Shown: positions 27,936 to 37,841 of the stretch, in pieces
How positions within the stretch are numbered: position 1 is the first letter of the stretch
Layout of the letters: each line of letters opens with the position of its first letter
Origin: Legionellaceae bacterium
GTDB taxonomy: Bacteria; Pseudomonadota; Gammaproteobacteria; Legionellales; Legionellaceae
Direction of reading: 5' to 3'
Assembly (NCBI GenBank): GCA_029210265.1
Contig: JARGNP010000001.1
Span: 443,271 to 507,270 of the forward strand
DNA: 64,000 nt
The notes under the pieces: generated by a model
Seen by the model: the letters and a program-made list of their open reading frames with translations, nothing else
Told to the model about the DNA's origin: nothing
The model's database searches: none
Made by a program: the position numbers and the translations under genes

Positions 27936-29054
27936 TTAGTTGATTTGTTCTTCTTTCATTTTTTCAAAGTTTAAGGCTTGCCAACGTGCCGCACGACGTG
28001 TTTTATCATCAACCTCACCGGCCAACTGCCCACAAGCGGCATCAATATCATCGCCACGTGTTTTACGCGTGATGGTATTAATATCTGCCGCAATCAAACG
28101 ATCGCGAAATGCATAAATCGCATTTTTTGATGAGCGCTCATAATGCGCCATAGGAAATGGATTAAACGGTATCAAATTTACTTTTGCTGGCACATCTTTT
28201 AATAAAGCAATCAACTCATCTGCATGTTCAAGCTGGTCATTAACACCTTTGAGCATCACATATTCAAACGTAACAACACGCCTATCTGAAAAATAAGTAC
28301 GACATACATCCATCAGCTCAACCAACGGATATTTTTTATTAATCGGCACGAGCTCATTACGCAAAGCATCATTAGGGGCATGAAGCGACACAGCAAGTGA
28401 TACTTCACTTAGCTCACGCAAACGCTTCATTTCTGGAATAATTCCAGACGTACTCAACGTTACACGACGTTTGGACAAACCATAAGCATAGTCGTCCATC
28501 ATTAAATCCATTGCGGCTAACACAGGTTCGAAATTTAAAAGCGGCTCCCCCATGCCCATCATCACAACGTTTGTAATTCTGTATGGAAAGCTTACTTTTT
28601 CAGCGGCAAGTGCATGCACCGCAAGCCAAACTTGACCAATAATTTCTGCTGCTGATAAATTACGATTAAATCCTTGTTTTCCTGTCGAACAAAAACTGCA
28701 ATTAAGCGCACATCCAACTTGAGATGACACACATAACGTGCCTCGATTTTCCTCGGGAATAAATACAGTCTCAACAGAATTACCACATGACAAACGAAGC
28801 AACCATTTACGTGTTCCATCATCTGAAATCTGGCATGTCATCATCTCGGGCGCACGAATTTCAGCAATATCTGCAAGACGCGCGCGCAAGACTTTACTCA
28901 GATTATTCATATCTGAAAAATCTGAGCAACCTTCATGATGAATCCATTTCATAAGTTGCTTGGCCCGGTAGGGCTTTTCGCCTTCCTTTTCAAAAAAATC
29001 TAACAAACTTTTTTGATCTAAACCAAGCAAATTTATTTTTTTTGAATCCATCAT
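27936..29054 (-). CDS. rlmN: Dual-specificity 23S rRNA/tRNA A2503/A37 methyltransferase RlmN
   Basis: A radical SAM enzyme of about 372 residues with the cluster motif [11 protein letters not shown] and a conserved cysteine near the C-terminus in DIDAACGQL. It methylates C2 of adenosine 2503 in 23S rRNA and of adenosine 37 in some tRNAs. ATG 29054 is preferred because GAGGTGG lies just before it on the minus strand; GTG at 29063 is the alternative. The gene follows ndk by 24 bases. pilF/pilW, often found between rlmN and rodZ, is absent. Confidence 0.95.
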   Translation of the reverse strand: MMDSKKINLLGLDQKSLLDFFEKEGEKPYRAKQLMKWIHHEGCSDFSDMNNLSKVLRARLADIAEIRAPEMMTCQISDDGTRKWLLRLSCGNSVETVFIPEENRGTLCVSSQVGCALNCSFCSTGKQGFNRNLSAAEIIGQVWLAVHALAAEKVSFPYRITNVVMMGMGEPLLNFEPVLAAMDLMMDDYAYGLSKRRVTLSTSGIIPEMKRLRELSEVSLAVSLHAPNDALRNELVPINKKYPLVELMDVCRTYFSDRRVVTFEYVMLKGVNDQLEHADELIALLKDVPAKVNLIPFNPFPMAHYERSSKNAIYAFRDRLIAADINTITRKTRGDDIDAACGQLAGEVDDKTRRAARWQALNFEKMKEEQIN

Positions 29055-29078
29055 GTTATCCACCTCAATTAAGCAAAT

Positions 29079-29507
29079 TTAAGCACGCTTGCAAAGTTCA
29101 TGCGACTCAAAAAAGAATGGAATTTCTTGGCTTGCTGTTTCAGCAGCATCTGAACCATGAACAGCATTCGCATCAATACTATCTGCAAATTCTGCACGAA
29201 TTGTACCAGGAGCCGCTTCTTTAGGATTGGTTGCACCCATAATTTCACGATGCTTTAAAATCGCATCAGGACCTTCTAAAACTTGGATCATCACAGGCCC
29301 TGAAATCATGAAGTTTACGAGATCATTAAAAAACGGACGTTCTTTATGAATTGCATAAAAAGCTTCAGCTTTTTCACGCGACAACTGCATCATTTTAGCT
29401 GCAACAATTTGAAGACCTGCTTCTTCAAATTTTGTGTAAATTTTTCCGATCACTGATTTTTTTACAGCATCAGGCTTAATAATCGATAATGTTAATTCTG
29501 TTGACAT
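29079..29507 (-). CDS. ndk: Nucleoside diphosphate kinase
   Basis: The 142-residue protein starts [17 protein letters not shown] and has the phosphohistidine site NAVHGSDA. It balances nucleoside triphosphate pools by phosphoryl transfer from ATP. ATG 29507 is chosen because TTGGAG lies 6-7 bases before it; an adjacent ATG at 29510 is possible. It is the first gene of the minus-strand block running through rlmN, rodZ, hisS, yfgM, bamB and der. Confidence 0.97.
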   Translation of the reverse strand: MSTELTLSIIKPDAVKKSVIGKIYTKFEEAGLQIVAAKMMQLSREKAEAFYAIHKERPFFNDLVNFMISGPVMIQVLEGPDAILKHREIMGATNPKEAAPGTIRAEFADSIDANAVHGSDAAETASQEIPFFFESHELCKRA

Positions 29508-29694
29508 CATGTACTCCAATTGTGTATTAACGGTTCATGGACGCGCGTATTATACACGAATAAGATGTGACCAGGCCAATTTTTCCAAAACTTTTCCTAA
29601 ATATTCTAATTTTTTAAAAAAAACCAACTATACTTATCGTTAATCATTCGATGTGGTTCTTTTCAGAGCCGTTATTTAGCAGCGAGGTATACGT

Positions 29695-29961
29695 ATGGGA
29701 GTTTTGTTTTTCAAACACAACGAAGAAGAGTTCATGAAAAACCAAGAAGACAAGCTCAACGAGCTTAACTTACTTCTTCAAACCTATAATTTGATTGCCC
29801 ATGACAATCAAACAGGTCGTTCTGAAGGCTTGCAAGCTGTTTTAGATCACTTAGACACCATGGTAAAAACACCTACACTTCGTGCGTGGATCGACAATGA
29901 TTTAGCCGAGTATCTTAATGCGCTTAATTATTATGATGACGTCACGCCACCAGGCCCTTAA
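29695..29961 (+). CDS. Small acidic protein of unknown function
   Basis: An 88-residue acidic, helical protein with no membrane segment or known motif. It starts after AGCGAGGT (29680-29687); an internal ATG at 29734 is an alternative start. The C-terminus is acidic and ends in TPPGP. It is convergent with pyrD and overlaps its 3' end by 20 bases. Confidence 0.6.
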   Translation: MGVLFFKHNEEEFMKNQEDKLNELNLLLQTYNLIAHDNQTGRSEGLQAVLDHLDTMVKTPTLRAWIDNDLAEYLNALNYYDDVTPPGP

Positions 29962-30916
29962 CCAATTTTTGAATCAACCCAGGGCCTTCATAAATTAAGC
30001 CCGAATACACCTGAACCAACGATGCTCCAGAGGCTATACGCATGCGCACCTCCTCTGGACTGTCTATCCCGCCTGAAGCAATTAAAATTAAATCATCACC
30101 CACCGCGTTTTTCACTACATCTAAACACTGCTTAGCACGAGCAGCAAGTGGACGACCACTCAAACCTCCAGTTTCACCTTGATGCGATACCGTTGTATTT
30201 GTAAGAATAATACCATCCAACCCCGATGCTACCAGCTGCTTAGCCATGCTAATAAGTGACTCATCCGACTCATCAGGAGAAAGCTTCACCACAACGGGTG
30301 CATAATGTCCCGTTTTTTCAGCTAAGACAAGTTGCTCTTCGCGCAACTGCCCCATCAGCTTAGAAAAACGCGTGATATCATGTAAATCCCGCAGTCCAGG
30401 TGTGTTCGGTGATGATATATTCACTGCAATATAATCAGCGTATCTATAGACTCGCTCAAGACAGTATTGATAATCATCCCATATTTTATCCGCTGGCGTA
30501 TTTTTATTCGGCCCAATACTCACACCTATGACGCCTCGATAGGCTGTTTTTTTTATATTTTTTACCAGCGCATCCACCCCAACATTATTAAACCCCATAC
30601 GATTAATAATCGCGCGCTCTTTGGGCAAGCGAAAAATACGAGGTTTGGGATTGCCATCTTGTGGACGTGGCGTTACGGTTCCAAGCTCAATAAAAGCAAA
30701 GCCTAGTTTACTTAAATCATCTAAATATCTTCCATCTTTATCAAACCCCGCCGCTAAACCTATAGGATGTTTTAGCTCAAGGCCCATAACCTGTATGGGC
30801 TTACTTGCGATTTTTTTAAAACAACACTTAGGTATATAACGCAGTATAGATAACGCTAGATGATGCATTTTTTCTGCATCAACAAAACTAGATAAACTTC
30901 GAAAACAGCTGTACAT
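29942..30916 (-). CDS. pyrD: Dihydroorotate dehydrogenase (quinone), class 2
   Basis: The 324-residue protein has class 2 signatures: the N-terminal membrane-associating extension (HHLALSILRYIP), GLAAGFDKDGR, NRMGFNN, ISSPNTPGL, LTNTTV...GGLSGRPL and ASGGIDSPEE. It oxidises dihydroorotate to orotate with FMN and passes electrons to quinone at the inner membrane, the fourth step of UMP synthesis. Length is slightly below E. coli PyrD (336). Confidence 0.95.
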   Translation of the reverse strand: MYSCFRSLSSFVDAEKMHHLALSILRYIPKCCFKKIASKPIQVMGLELKHPIGLAAGFDKDGRYLDDLSKLGFAFIELGTVTPRPQDGNPKPRIFRLPKERAIINRMGFNNVGVDALVKNIKKTAYRGVIGVSIGPNKNTPADKIWDDYQYCLERVYRYADYIAVNISSPNTPGLRDLHDITRFSKLMGQLREEQLVLAEKTGHYAPVVVKLSPDESDESLISMAKQLVASGLDGIILTNTTVSHQGETGGLSGRPLAARAKQCLDVVKNAVGDDLILIASGGIDSPEEVRMRIASGASLVQVYSGLIYEGPGLIQKLVKGLVA

Positions 30917-30954
30917 ATTGACCCTTCCTAAAAATATTTTATATCATATCTTAA

Positions 30955-31899
30955 TTATTTTTCGGCAAAAACAAAACAATTACCCCCTTGTTTTTTAGCC
31001 TGATACATCGCCTTATCTGCTGATTTAATTAATGCTTGTTCGTCAAAATCTCTGGCTTGAATAAAACTAATGCCAATACTTACAGAGAGCTGAAGTGATT
31101 GTTCAGCAATATGTATAGGTTGGCAACATACGCTTAATATACGTTTGGCCAATATTTCTAAGTGCTTAATATTTGTAATGGAAGAAAGCGTTAAAACAAA
31201 CTCATCCCCCCCGACCCGTGCCAACATATCTTCCGTTCGTAACGCCCCACATATACGATCGCTTATTTCTTGTAAGACAAGATCGCCCATATCATGCCCA
31301 TGCGTATCATTAATCGGTTTAAAAAGATCAAGATCAATATACAACAATCCTAATCGTGTATTATAGCGACGTGCATTTGATGCTGCGCGCTTTATATAAT
31401 CATCAAAATAACGACGATTAGGAAGGTTAGTTACGGTATCAACAAATGCATACTTATTAATTTTTTCTTCATTCTCTTTTTGTTCCGTGATATCTCGAAG
31501 TAAATTAACCGCAAGCTGTCCTTGATCTGTTTTTATCGAAAATAATGCTGATTCCATCGGAAAACTCGAGCCGCCTTTCTTGCACGCACAAAGATCCAAG
31601 TTTCGACCAGCCATAAATCGAGGCTCTGGATTGTCAAAAAATTCAGCTCGCAGTTTAGGATGCATGCTTCTTATTTTTTGAGGAACTAAATCTTCAATCA
31701 TACATTGACGAAATTCATCTTCTGAATATTGAAAAAGCTGTTGAGCTACACGATTGGTTATGATAATTCTTCCAGACTCTTCACTGACAATAACAGCCTC
31801 AGGAATTAAATCTAAAAATTCTAGAAAAGAGTCCGACATGATAAACTCTAAGGTCCAGTGTATATGCTCCATTTTTATTTCAAAATCCCTATCGTTCAT
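30955..31899 (-). CDS. PAS-GGDEF diguanylate cyclase
   Basis: Residues about 22-135 form a PAS domain (FLDLIPEAVIVSEESGRIIIT, then SSFPMESALFSI) and residues about 145-314 a GGDEF domain with an intact LARVGGDEFVL active site. An RxxD inhibitory site (RTED) lies five residues before GGDEF, so product inhibition by cyclic di-GMP is expected. It is cytosolic with no membrane helix, so the PAS domain probably senses an internal signal. It could feed the exopolysaccharide operon about 3 kb away, but that is inference. Confidence 0.9.
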   Translation of the reverse strand: MNDRDFEIKMEHIHWTLEFIMSDSFLEFLDLIPEAVIVSEESGRIIITNRVAQQLFQYSEDEFRQCMIEDLVPQKIRSMHPKLRAEFFDNPEPRFMAGRNLDLCACKKGGSSFPMESALFSIKTDQGQLAVNLLRDITEQKENEEKINKYAFVDTVTNLPNRRYFDDYIKRAASNARRYNTRLGLLYIDLDLFKPINDTHGHDMGDLVLQEISDRICGALRTEDMLARVGGDEFVLTLSSITNIKHLEILAKRILSVCCQPIHIAEQSLQLSVSIGISFIQARDFDEQALIKSADKAMYQAKKQGGNCFVFAEK

Positions 31900-31924
31900 A
31901 TATACACAGTCCTTTTCGTATTGC

Positions 31925-32671
31925 TTAGCCCTGAAGTTTTTTAAATAAATTACCTAATTCAAGTGGCGCAGGAAAGACAATCGTCGAAGCATTACCATTA
32001 TCGGCAATATTCGCCAATGTCTGCAAATACCGTAACTGCATGGCCTCTGGGCTTTTGGCTAATATCTCAGCTGCATCCAATAATTTTTCCGATGCTTGGT
32101 ACTCCCCCTCGGCATGAATCACTTTAGCACGGCGGTCACGCTCAGCTTCAGCTTGTTTTGCAATCGCACGAATCATGTTTTCGTTCAAATCAACATGCTT
32201 AATTTCGACATTGGATACTTTAATACCCCAACCGTCGGTTTGTTCATCTAAGATTTTTTGAATATCGCAATTCAAGCTCTCTCGCTCAGATAGCATTTGA
32301 TCGAGCTCATGCTGACCTAAAACCGAACGTAACGTCGTTTGGGCTAATTGACTCGTTGCCTCCAAATAATCTTGTACTTGAACTATCGCATTTTCCGGTT
32401 CTACCACTCGAAAATATAACACGGCATTCACACGCACTGACACATTATCTCGCGAAATAACATCTTGACTCGGTACATCCATCACGACCGTTCGTAAATC
32501 AACACGTACCATTTGTTGTAATACAGGAATAACGATAATAAGTCCCGGACCTTTAACGCGCCAAAACCGACCCAACATAAAAATTACACCTCGCTCATAT
32601 TCACGAAGCACACGAAACATCGAGGCTAAGAGAATACCTCCCAAAGCCATAAAAAAAGTAAAATAAGCCAT
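31925..32671 (-). CDS. Slipin / stomatin-like SPFH-domain membrane protein
   Basis: From ATG 32671 the protein has 248 residues: one N-terminal membrane helix (about 3-20), then an SPFH/band 7 domain ([39 protein letters not shown] region) and a helical segment rich in Ala and Glu ([19 protein letters not shown]). Slipins form oligomers in the inner membrane. The start is set by AGGGGAAAT just before it and by the one-base overlap with the nfeD stop. Slipin and NfeD genes are a conserved pair. Confidence 0.92.
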   Translation of the reverse strand: MAYFTFFMALGGILLASMFRVLREYERGVIFMLGRFWRVKGPGLIIVIPVLQQMVRVDLRTVVMDVPSQDVISRDNVSVRVNAVLYFRVVEPENAIVQVQDYLEATSQLAQTTLRSVLGQHELDQMLSERESLNCDIQKILDEQTDGWGIKVSNVEIKHVDLNENMIRAIAKQAEAERDRRAKVIHAEGEYQASEKLLDAAEILAKSPEAMQLRYLQTLANIADNGNASTIVFPAPLELGNLFKKLQG

Positions 32672-33108
32672 TATATTTCCCCTTCGTTTAATTGTTCTTC
32701 CACTTCCAAACAAATACCTTTTATAGCAATCACTTTAATAGGACAGTTATTACGAATCGCGTGCTTTGAATAAACGCTCCAAATCTCACCATGGATAAAC
32801 GCTTGCCCTCGAGGATCAACTAATCCTAATGTATGCCCTAATGCACCCATCAGCATGTTTGCGCCGTTTTGCACCGGTCGCTGGCGACTACGTAGTGCAA
32901 GCTTAACCCCAATCACCAGTATGGCTCCTAAAATTACACCTAAAACAATAAGATAATAAATAGGCAAAGCATGCAGTGCATAAAGCGCTACACCTAAAGC
33001 TATAAAACCGAGCACGCCTGGCAAGATAAATCCTGGATTAATCAGCTCAAAACAAACACCAGCAACACCAAGCAAAAGCAACATATAATAAGCCATCGAC
33101 GATTGCAT
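32671..33108 (-). CDS. NfeD-like membrane protein (short form)
   Basis: This protein of about 145 residues has three or four N-terminal membrane segments ([19 protein letters not shown] is the family signature) and a C-terminal OB-fold-like NfeD domain. The short form lacks the ClpP-like protease domain. ATG 33108 is chosen because GGAGG lies at 33114-33118. It is the upstream partner of the slipin gene and overlaps it by one base. Confidence 0.88.
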   Translation of the reverse strand: MQSSMAYYMLLLLGVAGVCFELINPGFILPGVLGFIALGVALYALHALPIYYLIVLGVILGAILVIGVKLALRSRQRPVQNGANMLMGALGHTLGLVDPRGQAFIHGEIWSVYSKHAIRNNCPIKVIAIKGICLEVEEQLNEGEI

Positions 33109-33243
33109 CATGACCTCCGGTAAACACATAAACCTGCGTCCTCTTTAATAAAGCGTATATTATAAAGATAGCATACTCAAAACATAAAAATTATGCTATC
33201 TTCTCCCCCTAAATCTTCGATATCAAACCAATGGGGTATAATT

Positions 33244-33942
33244 ATGGACGCTTACACCGTCGCATCATGCTACAAATTTATCGCCGTCAATGATCCTGAA
33301 ATTTTCAAACGGCAAATACTTCAGGCTATGAAACAACACCGTATTTTAGGTACATTTATTCTAGCTTCAGAAGGCCTTAACGCTGGATTTGCAGGAACAC
33401 ATGAAGACATTCAAAGCATGTATGCTTTTTTAAGAGCAGATGCTCGATTCGCTGATTTAGAATTCAAAGAAACCTATACAAACACCATGCCGTTTGAGCG
33501 AAGCAAAGTTAAATTGCGCCCGGAAATCGTAACCCTGGGTGTGCCAGGAACCGAAGCGCTCACAACCAAAGAAACGCATTTATCACCCGAAGCTTGGAAC
33601 GAGCTTTTAGACGATCCTGATGTTTTGGTTCTTGATACCCGTAATCATTATGAAGTAACCCTGGGTAAATTTAGGCATGCTATAGATCCTGAAATTAACA
33701 CATTTAGAGATTTCCCAGAATATATTAAGAAAAACTTATTAGATAAAAAACAAACAAAACTAGCTACGTACTGCACAGGCGGTATTCGCTGTGAAAAATC
33801 AACCGCTTATTTTAAAGACTTAGGCTTTGAGAACGTATACCAGCTTGATGGCGGCATTTTAAATTACATCGATAAAATACCTGCTGATCAATCTAAATGG
33901 GACGGCAGTTGCTTTGTATTTGATGAAAGGATTGCTGTATAG
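33244..33942 (+). CDS. trhO: tRNA uridine-34 hydroxylase TrhO (rhodanese family)
   Basis: From ATG 33244 the protein has 232 residues. An N-terminal UPF0176 region (GTFILASEGLNAGFAG) precedes a rhodanese domain with the active-site loop CTGGIRCEKS (about 177-186). TrhO makes 5-hydroxyuridine at the wobble position of tRNA in an oxygen-dependent way. The protein is shorter than E. coli TrhO (350) because the C-terminal zinc-binding extension is missing. The start follows TGGGGT at 33232-33237. Confidence 0.88.
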   Translation: MDAYTVASCYKFIAVNDPEIFKRQILQAMKQHRILGTFILASEGLNAGFAGTHEDIQSMYAFLRADARFADLEFKETYTNTMPFERSKVKLRPEIVTLGVPGTEALTTKETHLSPEAWNELLDDPDVLVLDTRNHYEVTLGKFRHAIDPEINTFRDFPEYIKKNLLDKKQTKLATYCTGGIRCEKSTAYFKDLGFENVYQLDGGILNYIDKIPADQSKWDGSCFVFDERIAV

Positions 33943-33949
33943 CAGTCCT
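33928..33949. other. Hairpin spanning the trhO stop codon
   Basis: AGGATTGCT (33928-33936) and AGCAGTCCT (33941-33949) form a 9-bp stem with one wobble pair and a GTAT loop. It includes the trhO stop and lies at the convergent junction with the HlyD gene. Without a T-run it is at best a barrier or 3'-end stabiliser. Confidence 0.4.
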
Positions 33950-34985
33950 AATCAATGCTTACCTCAACAGGCACCCCAAAAAGTCTGTATTTTTCAGGTA
34001 ATGCTTGTTTAAAATCAATAATCACAACCAATTTATTTTCTCGTGTTGCCAATGGATTTTGGAAGGTAAGCGGCGTACGATCAGCATAACTGGGTACGTT
34101 AACTACCTCGCCTTTGATTGAAAAATTATCTGGAAATGTCAACGTTACCGTTGTATTAGGATGTACATCCTCTGAATTTTTAGGGTCTATAAATGCAACC
34201 ACGTGCAAATTATTTTTTGTGATAATTTGTATTATTTCCTGACCTCCTGGAAGAAACTCACCCCGATGTACAGCTATTTCTTTAACACTACCTTTCGCAG
34301 GCGACTTAATAAGAAAGTATTTTTTCTTAATCTCGGCCTGACGAATTTTCTGATTAACCTCTTCAATTCGACGCTTATAATTCACTTCCATAAGCACATC
34401 ATTTTCTAACTTGATTTGCTTGATTTGGTGCTGTAATTGAGCATAAGCTTGCTTTGCAGAAACTACATTTTTTCGAGCATCTTCTAACTTTAAGGCTGAA
34501 ATATGCCCTTTCGGGGCATAATACGTAAGAAACTTATCATAAACCCCTTGGCTTTTTTCGATATCTTTTTTCAAATGCACTAAATTTTCTTCTAAAGCCC
34601 CTGTCGACTTCCTGCTTACTGAAGCCAGCCTCGACTCAATACGTTCTTTTTCTTTTTCAAGATAAGCTAGCTCAGAATCAACACCTGGTGATTTAAATTG
34701 AAGTAAATCTTGACCTTTTTTAACATGCTCACCTTCTTCAACATAAAGCTTTTCAACATAACCTGCGTCTGGCGTTCGAATATTAGCCGTATCAAAAACC
34801 ACGACACCTTGAAAATCAGCTAGTACAGTTTCGTCCAAAAGCATATAAATTAAATAAATCAAAGGTATACTAATCAAGCCAATAATCAAGAACCAACGAA
34901 GTTTAGGTGCTGTACGCTTTCCGGCACCATAATCCTTGACAGTTGATTTTTCATCTAACTTCGTTTGCTTTAAACTAATGCCCAT
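33948..34985 (-). CDS. HlyD-type membrane fusion protein of the polysaccharide operon
   Basis: About 345 residues: a cytosolic N-terminus, one membrane helix (about 27-47), a biotinyl-lipoyl-like half (VEEGEHVKKGQDLLQF), a long coiled coil (about 95-215) and the second lipoyl half with KSPAKGSVKEIAVHRGEF. The family includes EmrA/HlyD adaptors and Alg44-type polysaccharide export partners. It is the last gene of a three-gene operon after a processive glycosyltransferase, so a role in moving a polymer through the periplasm fits better than drug efflux. The start could also be GTG 34994. Confidence 0.85.
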   Translation of the reverse strand: MGISLKQTKLDEKSTVKDYGAGKRTAPKLRWFLIIGLISIPLIYLIYMLLDETVLADFQGVVVFDTANIRTPDAGYVEKLYVEEGEHVKKGQDLLQFKSPGVDSELAYLEKEKERIESRLASVSRKSTGALEENLVHLKKDIEKSQGVYDKFLTYYAPKGHISALKLEDARKNVVSAKQAYAQLQHQIKQIKLENDVLMEVNYKRRIEEVNQKIRQAEIKKKYFLIKSPAKGSVKEIAVHRGEFLPGGQEIIQIITKNNLHVVAFIDPKNSEDVHPNTTVTLTFPDNFSIKGEVVNVPSYADRTPLTFQNPLATRENKLVVIIDFKQALPEKYRLFGVPVEVSID

Positions 34986-35007
34986 AAATATCACACCATA
35001 TTATTTG

Positions 35008-36336
35008 TTACTTAGTTTTCTTAATTACCCACCAAGGAGCCATAGAAGAATCATTATGACCTTTGAATATAATCTCATTCATGATAAAAAAGAAAGCCAT
35101 AAATCGCATAACCATATTGTATATTGGATTAAATAAGAGCCATCCGATAAAACGACTATCGTCTTTCACACGTTCCGATACGAGCAATAGAAACAGGAGA
35201 AACATACTTACCGTTACCGCTAAATAGTAAAAATAAAGCATGATGAACATAGATAAAATCGCATAGATAGGAAATTTAATTAAAATAAGCGCGGTATAAC
35301 ATAAGACAATAAACGGAAGAATCAACTGAAAATACAAACCGTACCAAACAATAAAAATTAGTTTTTTAATTGATATTAGTTTCGTACTAAATAAACGCCA
35401 ATGACGTGTGACATAAATATAATATAAATCACCATCCCACCGCACACGCTGTTTTAGTAACTCCATAAACTTAACCGGTGATTCCGTCCAAGAGACAGCA
35501 TACGGCTCATGAATCATTTTCAACCAAGGATACTGGCTCATATAAGCATGTAACCGAAGCGTCAGATCTAAATCTTCAGCGGTCCCATTCAACCAACCTC
35601 CAATTTGCCTAATAAAAGAAGTTCTAAAAATACCAAAGGCACCTGATATATTATTAATAACACCGAGCTCAGTTAAGCCAAACCGCGCCAACTGTATACT
35701 CATCATATACTCAATTGCTTGCATACGCGTCGTAATTGAATCAAAAGCATTCCTAACCCGCACAGCACCCGACACAGCAATCACATGTGGATCTCTAAAG
35801 TGCTTGGCTGCATGTGCAATGGTAGTGTTATCAATGGATGTATCAGCATCCATCATCACCATCACCTCTCCACGCGCTAGACGTAAACCAAGATTCATAG
35901 AGCTTGCATGCCCACCACGTGCGACTTTATTGATTACGATAAACTGGCGCGTCAATCCATTATCAAATGACTTAGCTATTTGTTGAGCCAACGCCACCGT
36001 TTCTTTATTCTCTGCCGCATTATCAACAATAATTAAAACCTCAATTACCCCCTCATAAATCTGCTCACTGAGAGATCTAAACGTAACCATGAGTTCATCA
36101 TACGTTTCGTTATATGCCGTTACAACAATACTCACCAACGGTGTATAAACAACCTTAAGTCCTTTTTGCTTATGTAAAATAAGCCACCCTTTGATGCTAT
36201 AAGAAACGCTAAACATATAAAAAGGCATTTCTAAAAACAGCACAAAAGGAAAATAGTACAAAAACAAATTAATAATTTTACCGGATTTCAAAATGGAGAC
36301 GATATAAAACTCAATACCGTAAAATACATCAATCAT
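35008..36336 (-). CDS. Processive family 2 glycosyltransferase (polysaccharide synthase)
   Basis: The 442-residue membrane protein has one N-terminal helix (about 21-45), a GT-A domain with IVVTAYNE, DADTS (metal binding), AEDLDLTLRL (catalytic acid) and QRVRW (Q/RxxRW), then four C-terminal helices (about 325-420). This is the layout of cellulose, hyaluronan and Alg8-like synthases that polymerise and extrude a glycan. No PilZ domain is present. It overlaps the upstream TackOD1-like gene by 8 bases and is followed by the HlyD gene after 22 bases. Confidence 0.9.
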   Translation of the reverse strand: MIDVFYGIEFYIVSILKSGKIINLFLYYFPFVLFLEMPFYMFSVSYSIKGWLILHKQKGLKVVYTPLVSIVVTAYNETYDELMVTFRSLSEQIYEGVIEVLIIVDNAAENKETVALAQQIAKSFDNGLTRQFIVINKVARGGHASSMNLGLRLARGEVMVMMDADTSIDNTTIAHAAKHFRDPHVIAVSGAVRVRNAFDSITTRMQAIEYMMSIQLARFGLTELGVINNISGAFGIFRTSFIRQIGGWLNGTAEDLDLTLRLHAYMSQYPWLKMIHEPYAVSWTESPVKFMELLKQRVRWDGDLYYIYVTRHWRLFSTKLISIKKLIFIVWYGLYFQLILPFIVLCYTALILIKFPIYAILSMFIMLYFYYLAVTVSMFLLFLLLVSERVKDDSRFIGWLLFNPIYNMVMRFMAFFFIMNEIIFKGHNDSSMAPWWVIKKTK

Positions 36337-37711
36337 TAGAAACTCGATTTAACATTTCATTTACGAGTAATTCTTTATCTAAATTATTTTCAAGAATTTC
36401 AGATGACGATACAAATCCAAACTTAATATTTAATTTACTTCCTTTAGTTGCATGTTCTTTATCAAAATCTCGTATTCGCTCTTGAATAATTGGAATATAT
36501 TGCATATTAGTCATGGTTAATAAACAAAATAACTTATCATCTTCAACACTCAATAAATCTGTTTTTCTAAACAAATCACGTGCATTTTCATAAAATAAAA
36601 CCAATTGCTTTTCTGTTTTTAAAAAACCAATTTCTTCGATTAAAGCATCAATATTTTCAACAAAAATAACCCCTGCAACAAACTCAATTTCTTTATGTCG
36701 TTGAGCCACACGTACTTGCCACTGAATAATAAGCTCTAATAAATTAAAATTAATTAATTCAAAAAATGTTCCCAGATCAAGCTCTAGCTTGTGAAGACTA
36801 TTTTTGGCGAACTCTTCGCCTTTTTTTGTCAGATGAAAAGCGTAAAGTTTTCGTGTTCTTAAAGCTTCTGGATCACCCATTTTTTCACACGCAAGGCACA
36901 TAAAACGAGTGCTGGGATCAAAAAATCGATGCTGGCATTTTTCACATATCTTATCCTCTAAAGGCTTATCATAATCAATACCAATATGCTTAAGTACCGT
37001 CTGACAGCGGTTACAGACCAGTTCTTGATGCTTCATAAACTCATTCACAGGCCCCACATTACCGCACGTAAAACAATGTACAAAAGGTTCGACATGCAAA
37101 TCAATTGACTCGCAATTAGGACAGCAATGTTTAAAATTTAATAATCCACCTTCACATCCCGGACAAATTTGGAGTTCATTTACCACTTCACGAGCTTCAA
37201 TATACCCACGTTTAACAAGCGCGTTAAGCACATACCAATGCTCGTTTGCACTGCCCTCAGATGCCAAAGCCTCAACTAATGGATAAACAAACCCATAAAT
37301 ATTTTCGTATGTTATTTGGGGTAAAATATCTAGATTTTCTCGACTAAAAATATACCGGCAGATAAAAACATTAATATCTTGTTTTTCAGGATGGGAGCCA
37401 TCATTCTGTTGGCAGATGCTGATTCGGTCGTTGATTTGCCCTGCTTTAGCGTATGCGGCTTCGTCAAACCCACCATCTAATAACGCTAGGCATTTATTGG
37501 GAGCTTCCTCCCAAGAAAAAAAAGGACAATAACGATAAGCCGTTGTTTGACGTAGGCTCACCAGCGTTTCAAACGTTATATGCTCATCAAAATCAAATAC
37601 TACAAAATTACAGCCCTCTTCGGGTAATTTATCCAGCGCGTCAATTTGTATTAACCGCTCATCCAGCGACGGAAGTTTTTTACTACTCAGCACATACCCT
37701 TGTGTTTGCAT
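36329..37711 (-). CDS. TackOD1-like zinc-ribbon protein, possible degenerate GGDEF C-terminus
   Basis: The 460-residue soluble protein has an N-terminal region of about 180 residues without known motif, a central cysteine-rich region (about 195-300) with six CxxC pairs (CPGC, CPNC, CFTC, CNRC, CEKC, CLAC) typical of tandem zinc ribbons, and a C-terminal domain of about 150 residues with alternating strands and helices reminiscent of a GGDEF fold lacking the GGDEF motif. The zinc region resembles the TackOD1 output domain. It is the first gene of the operon with the glycosyltransferase and HlyD protein, so it is probably their regulator or scaffold. The family call is from memory of the pattern. 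Confidence 0.65.
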   Translation of the reverse strand: MQTQGYVLSSKKLPSLDERLIQIDALDKLPEEGCNFVVFDFDEHITFETLVSLRQTTAYRYCPFFSWEEAPNKCLALLDGGFDEAAYAKAGQINDRISICQQNDGSHPEKQDINVFICRYIFSRENLDILPQITYENIYGFVYPLVEALASEGSANEHWYVLNALVKRGYIEAREVVNELQICPGCEGGLLNFKHCCPNCESIDLHVEPFVHCFTCGNVGPVNEFMKHQELVCNRCQTVLKHIGIDYDKPLEDKICEKCQHRFFDPSTRFMCLACEKMGDPEALRTRKLYAFHLTKKGEEFAKNSLHKLELDLGTFFELINFNLLELIIQWQVRVAQRHKEIEFVAGVIFVENIDALIEEIGFLKTEKQLVLFYENARDLFRKTDLLSVEDDKLFCLLTMTNMQYIPIIQERIRDFDKEHATKGSKLNIKFGFVSSSEILENNLDKELLVNEMLNRVSND

Positions 37712-37841
37712 CAGCCCTAATATCCTTATCGTAACGTGCTTTTTCTATCATACTAATTCACATCTCTTCCCCACGCAATCGGGTGAAATTCGTAAAAAGT
37801 ACTACACTTAAAGATAAGTTATCTGCACGGAGTTATGCCTA

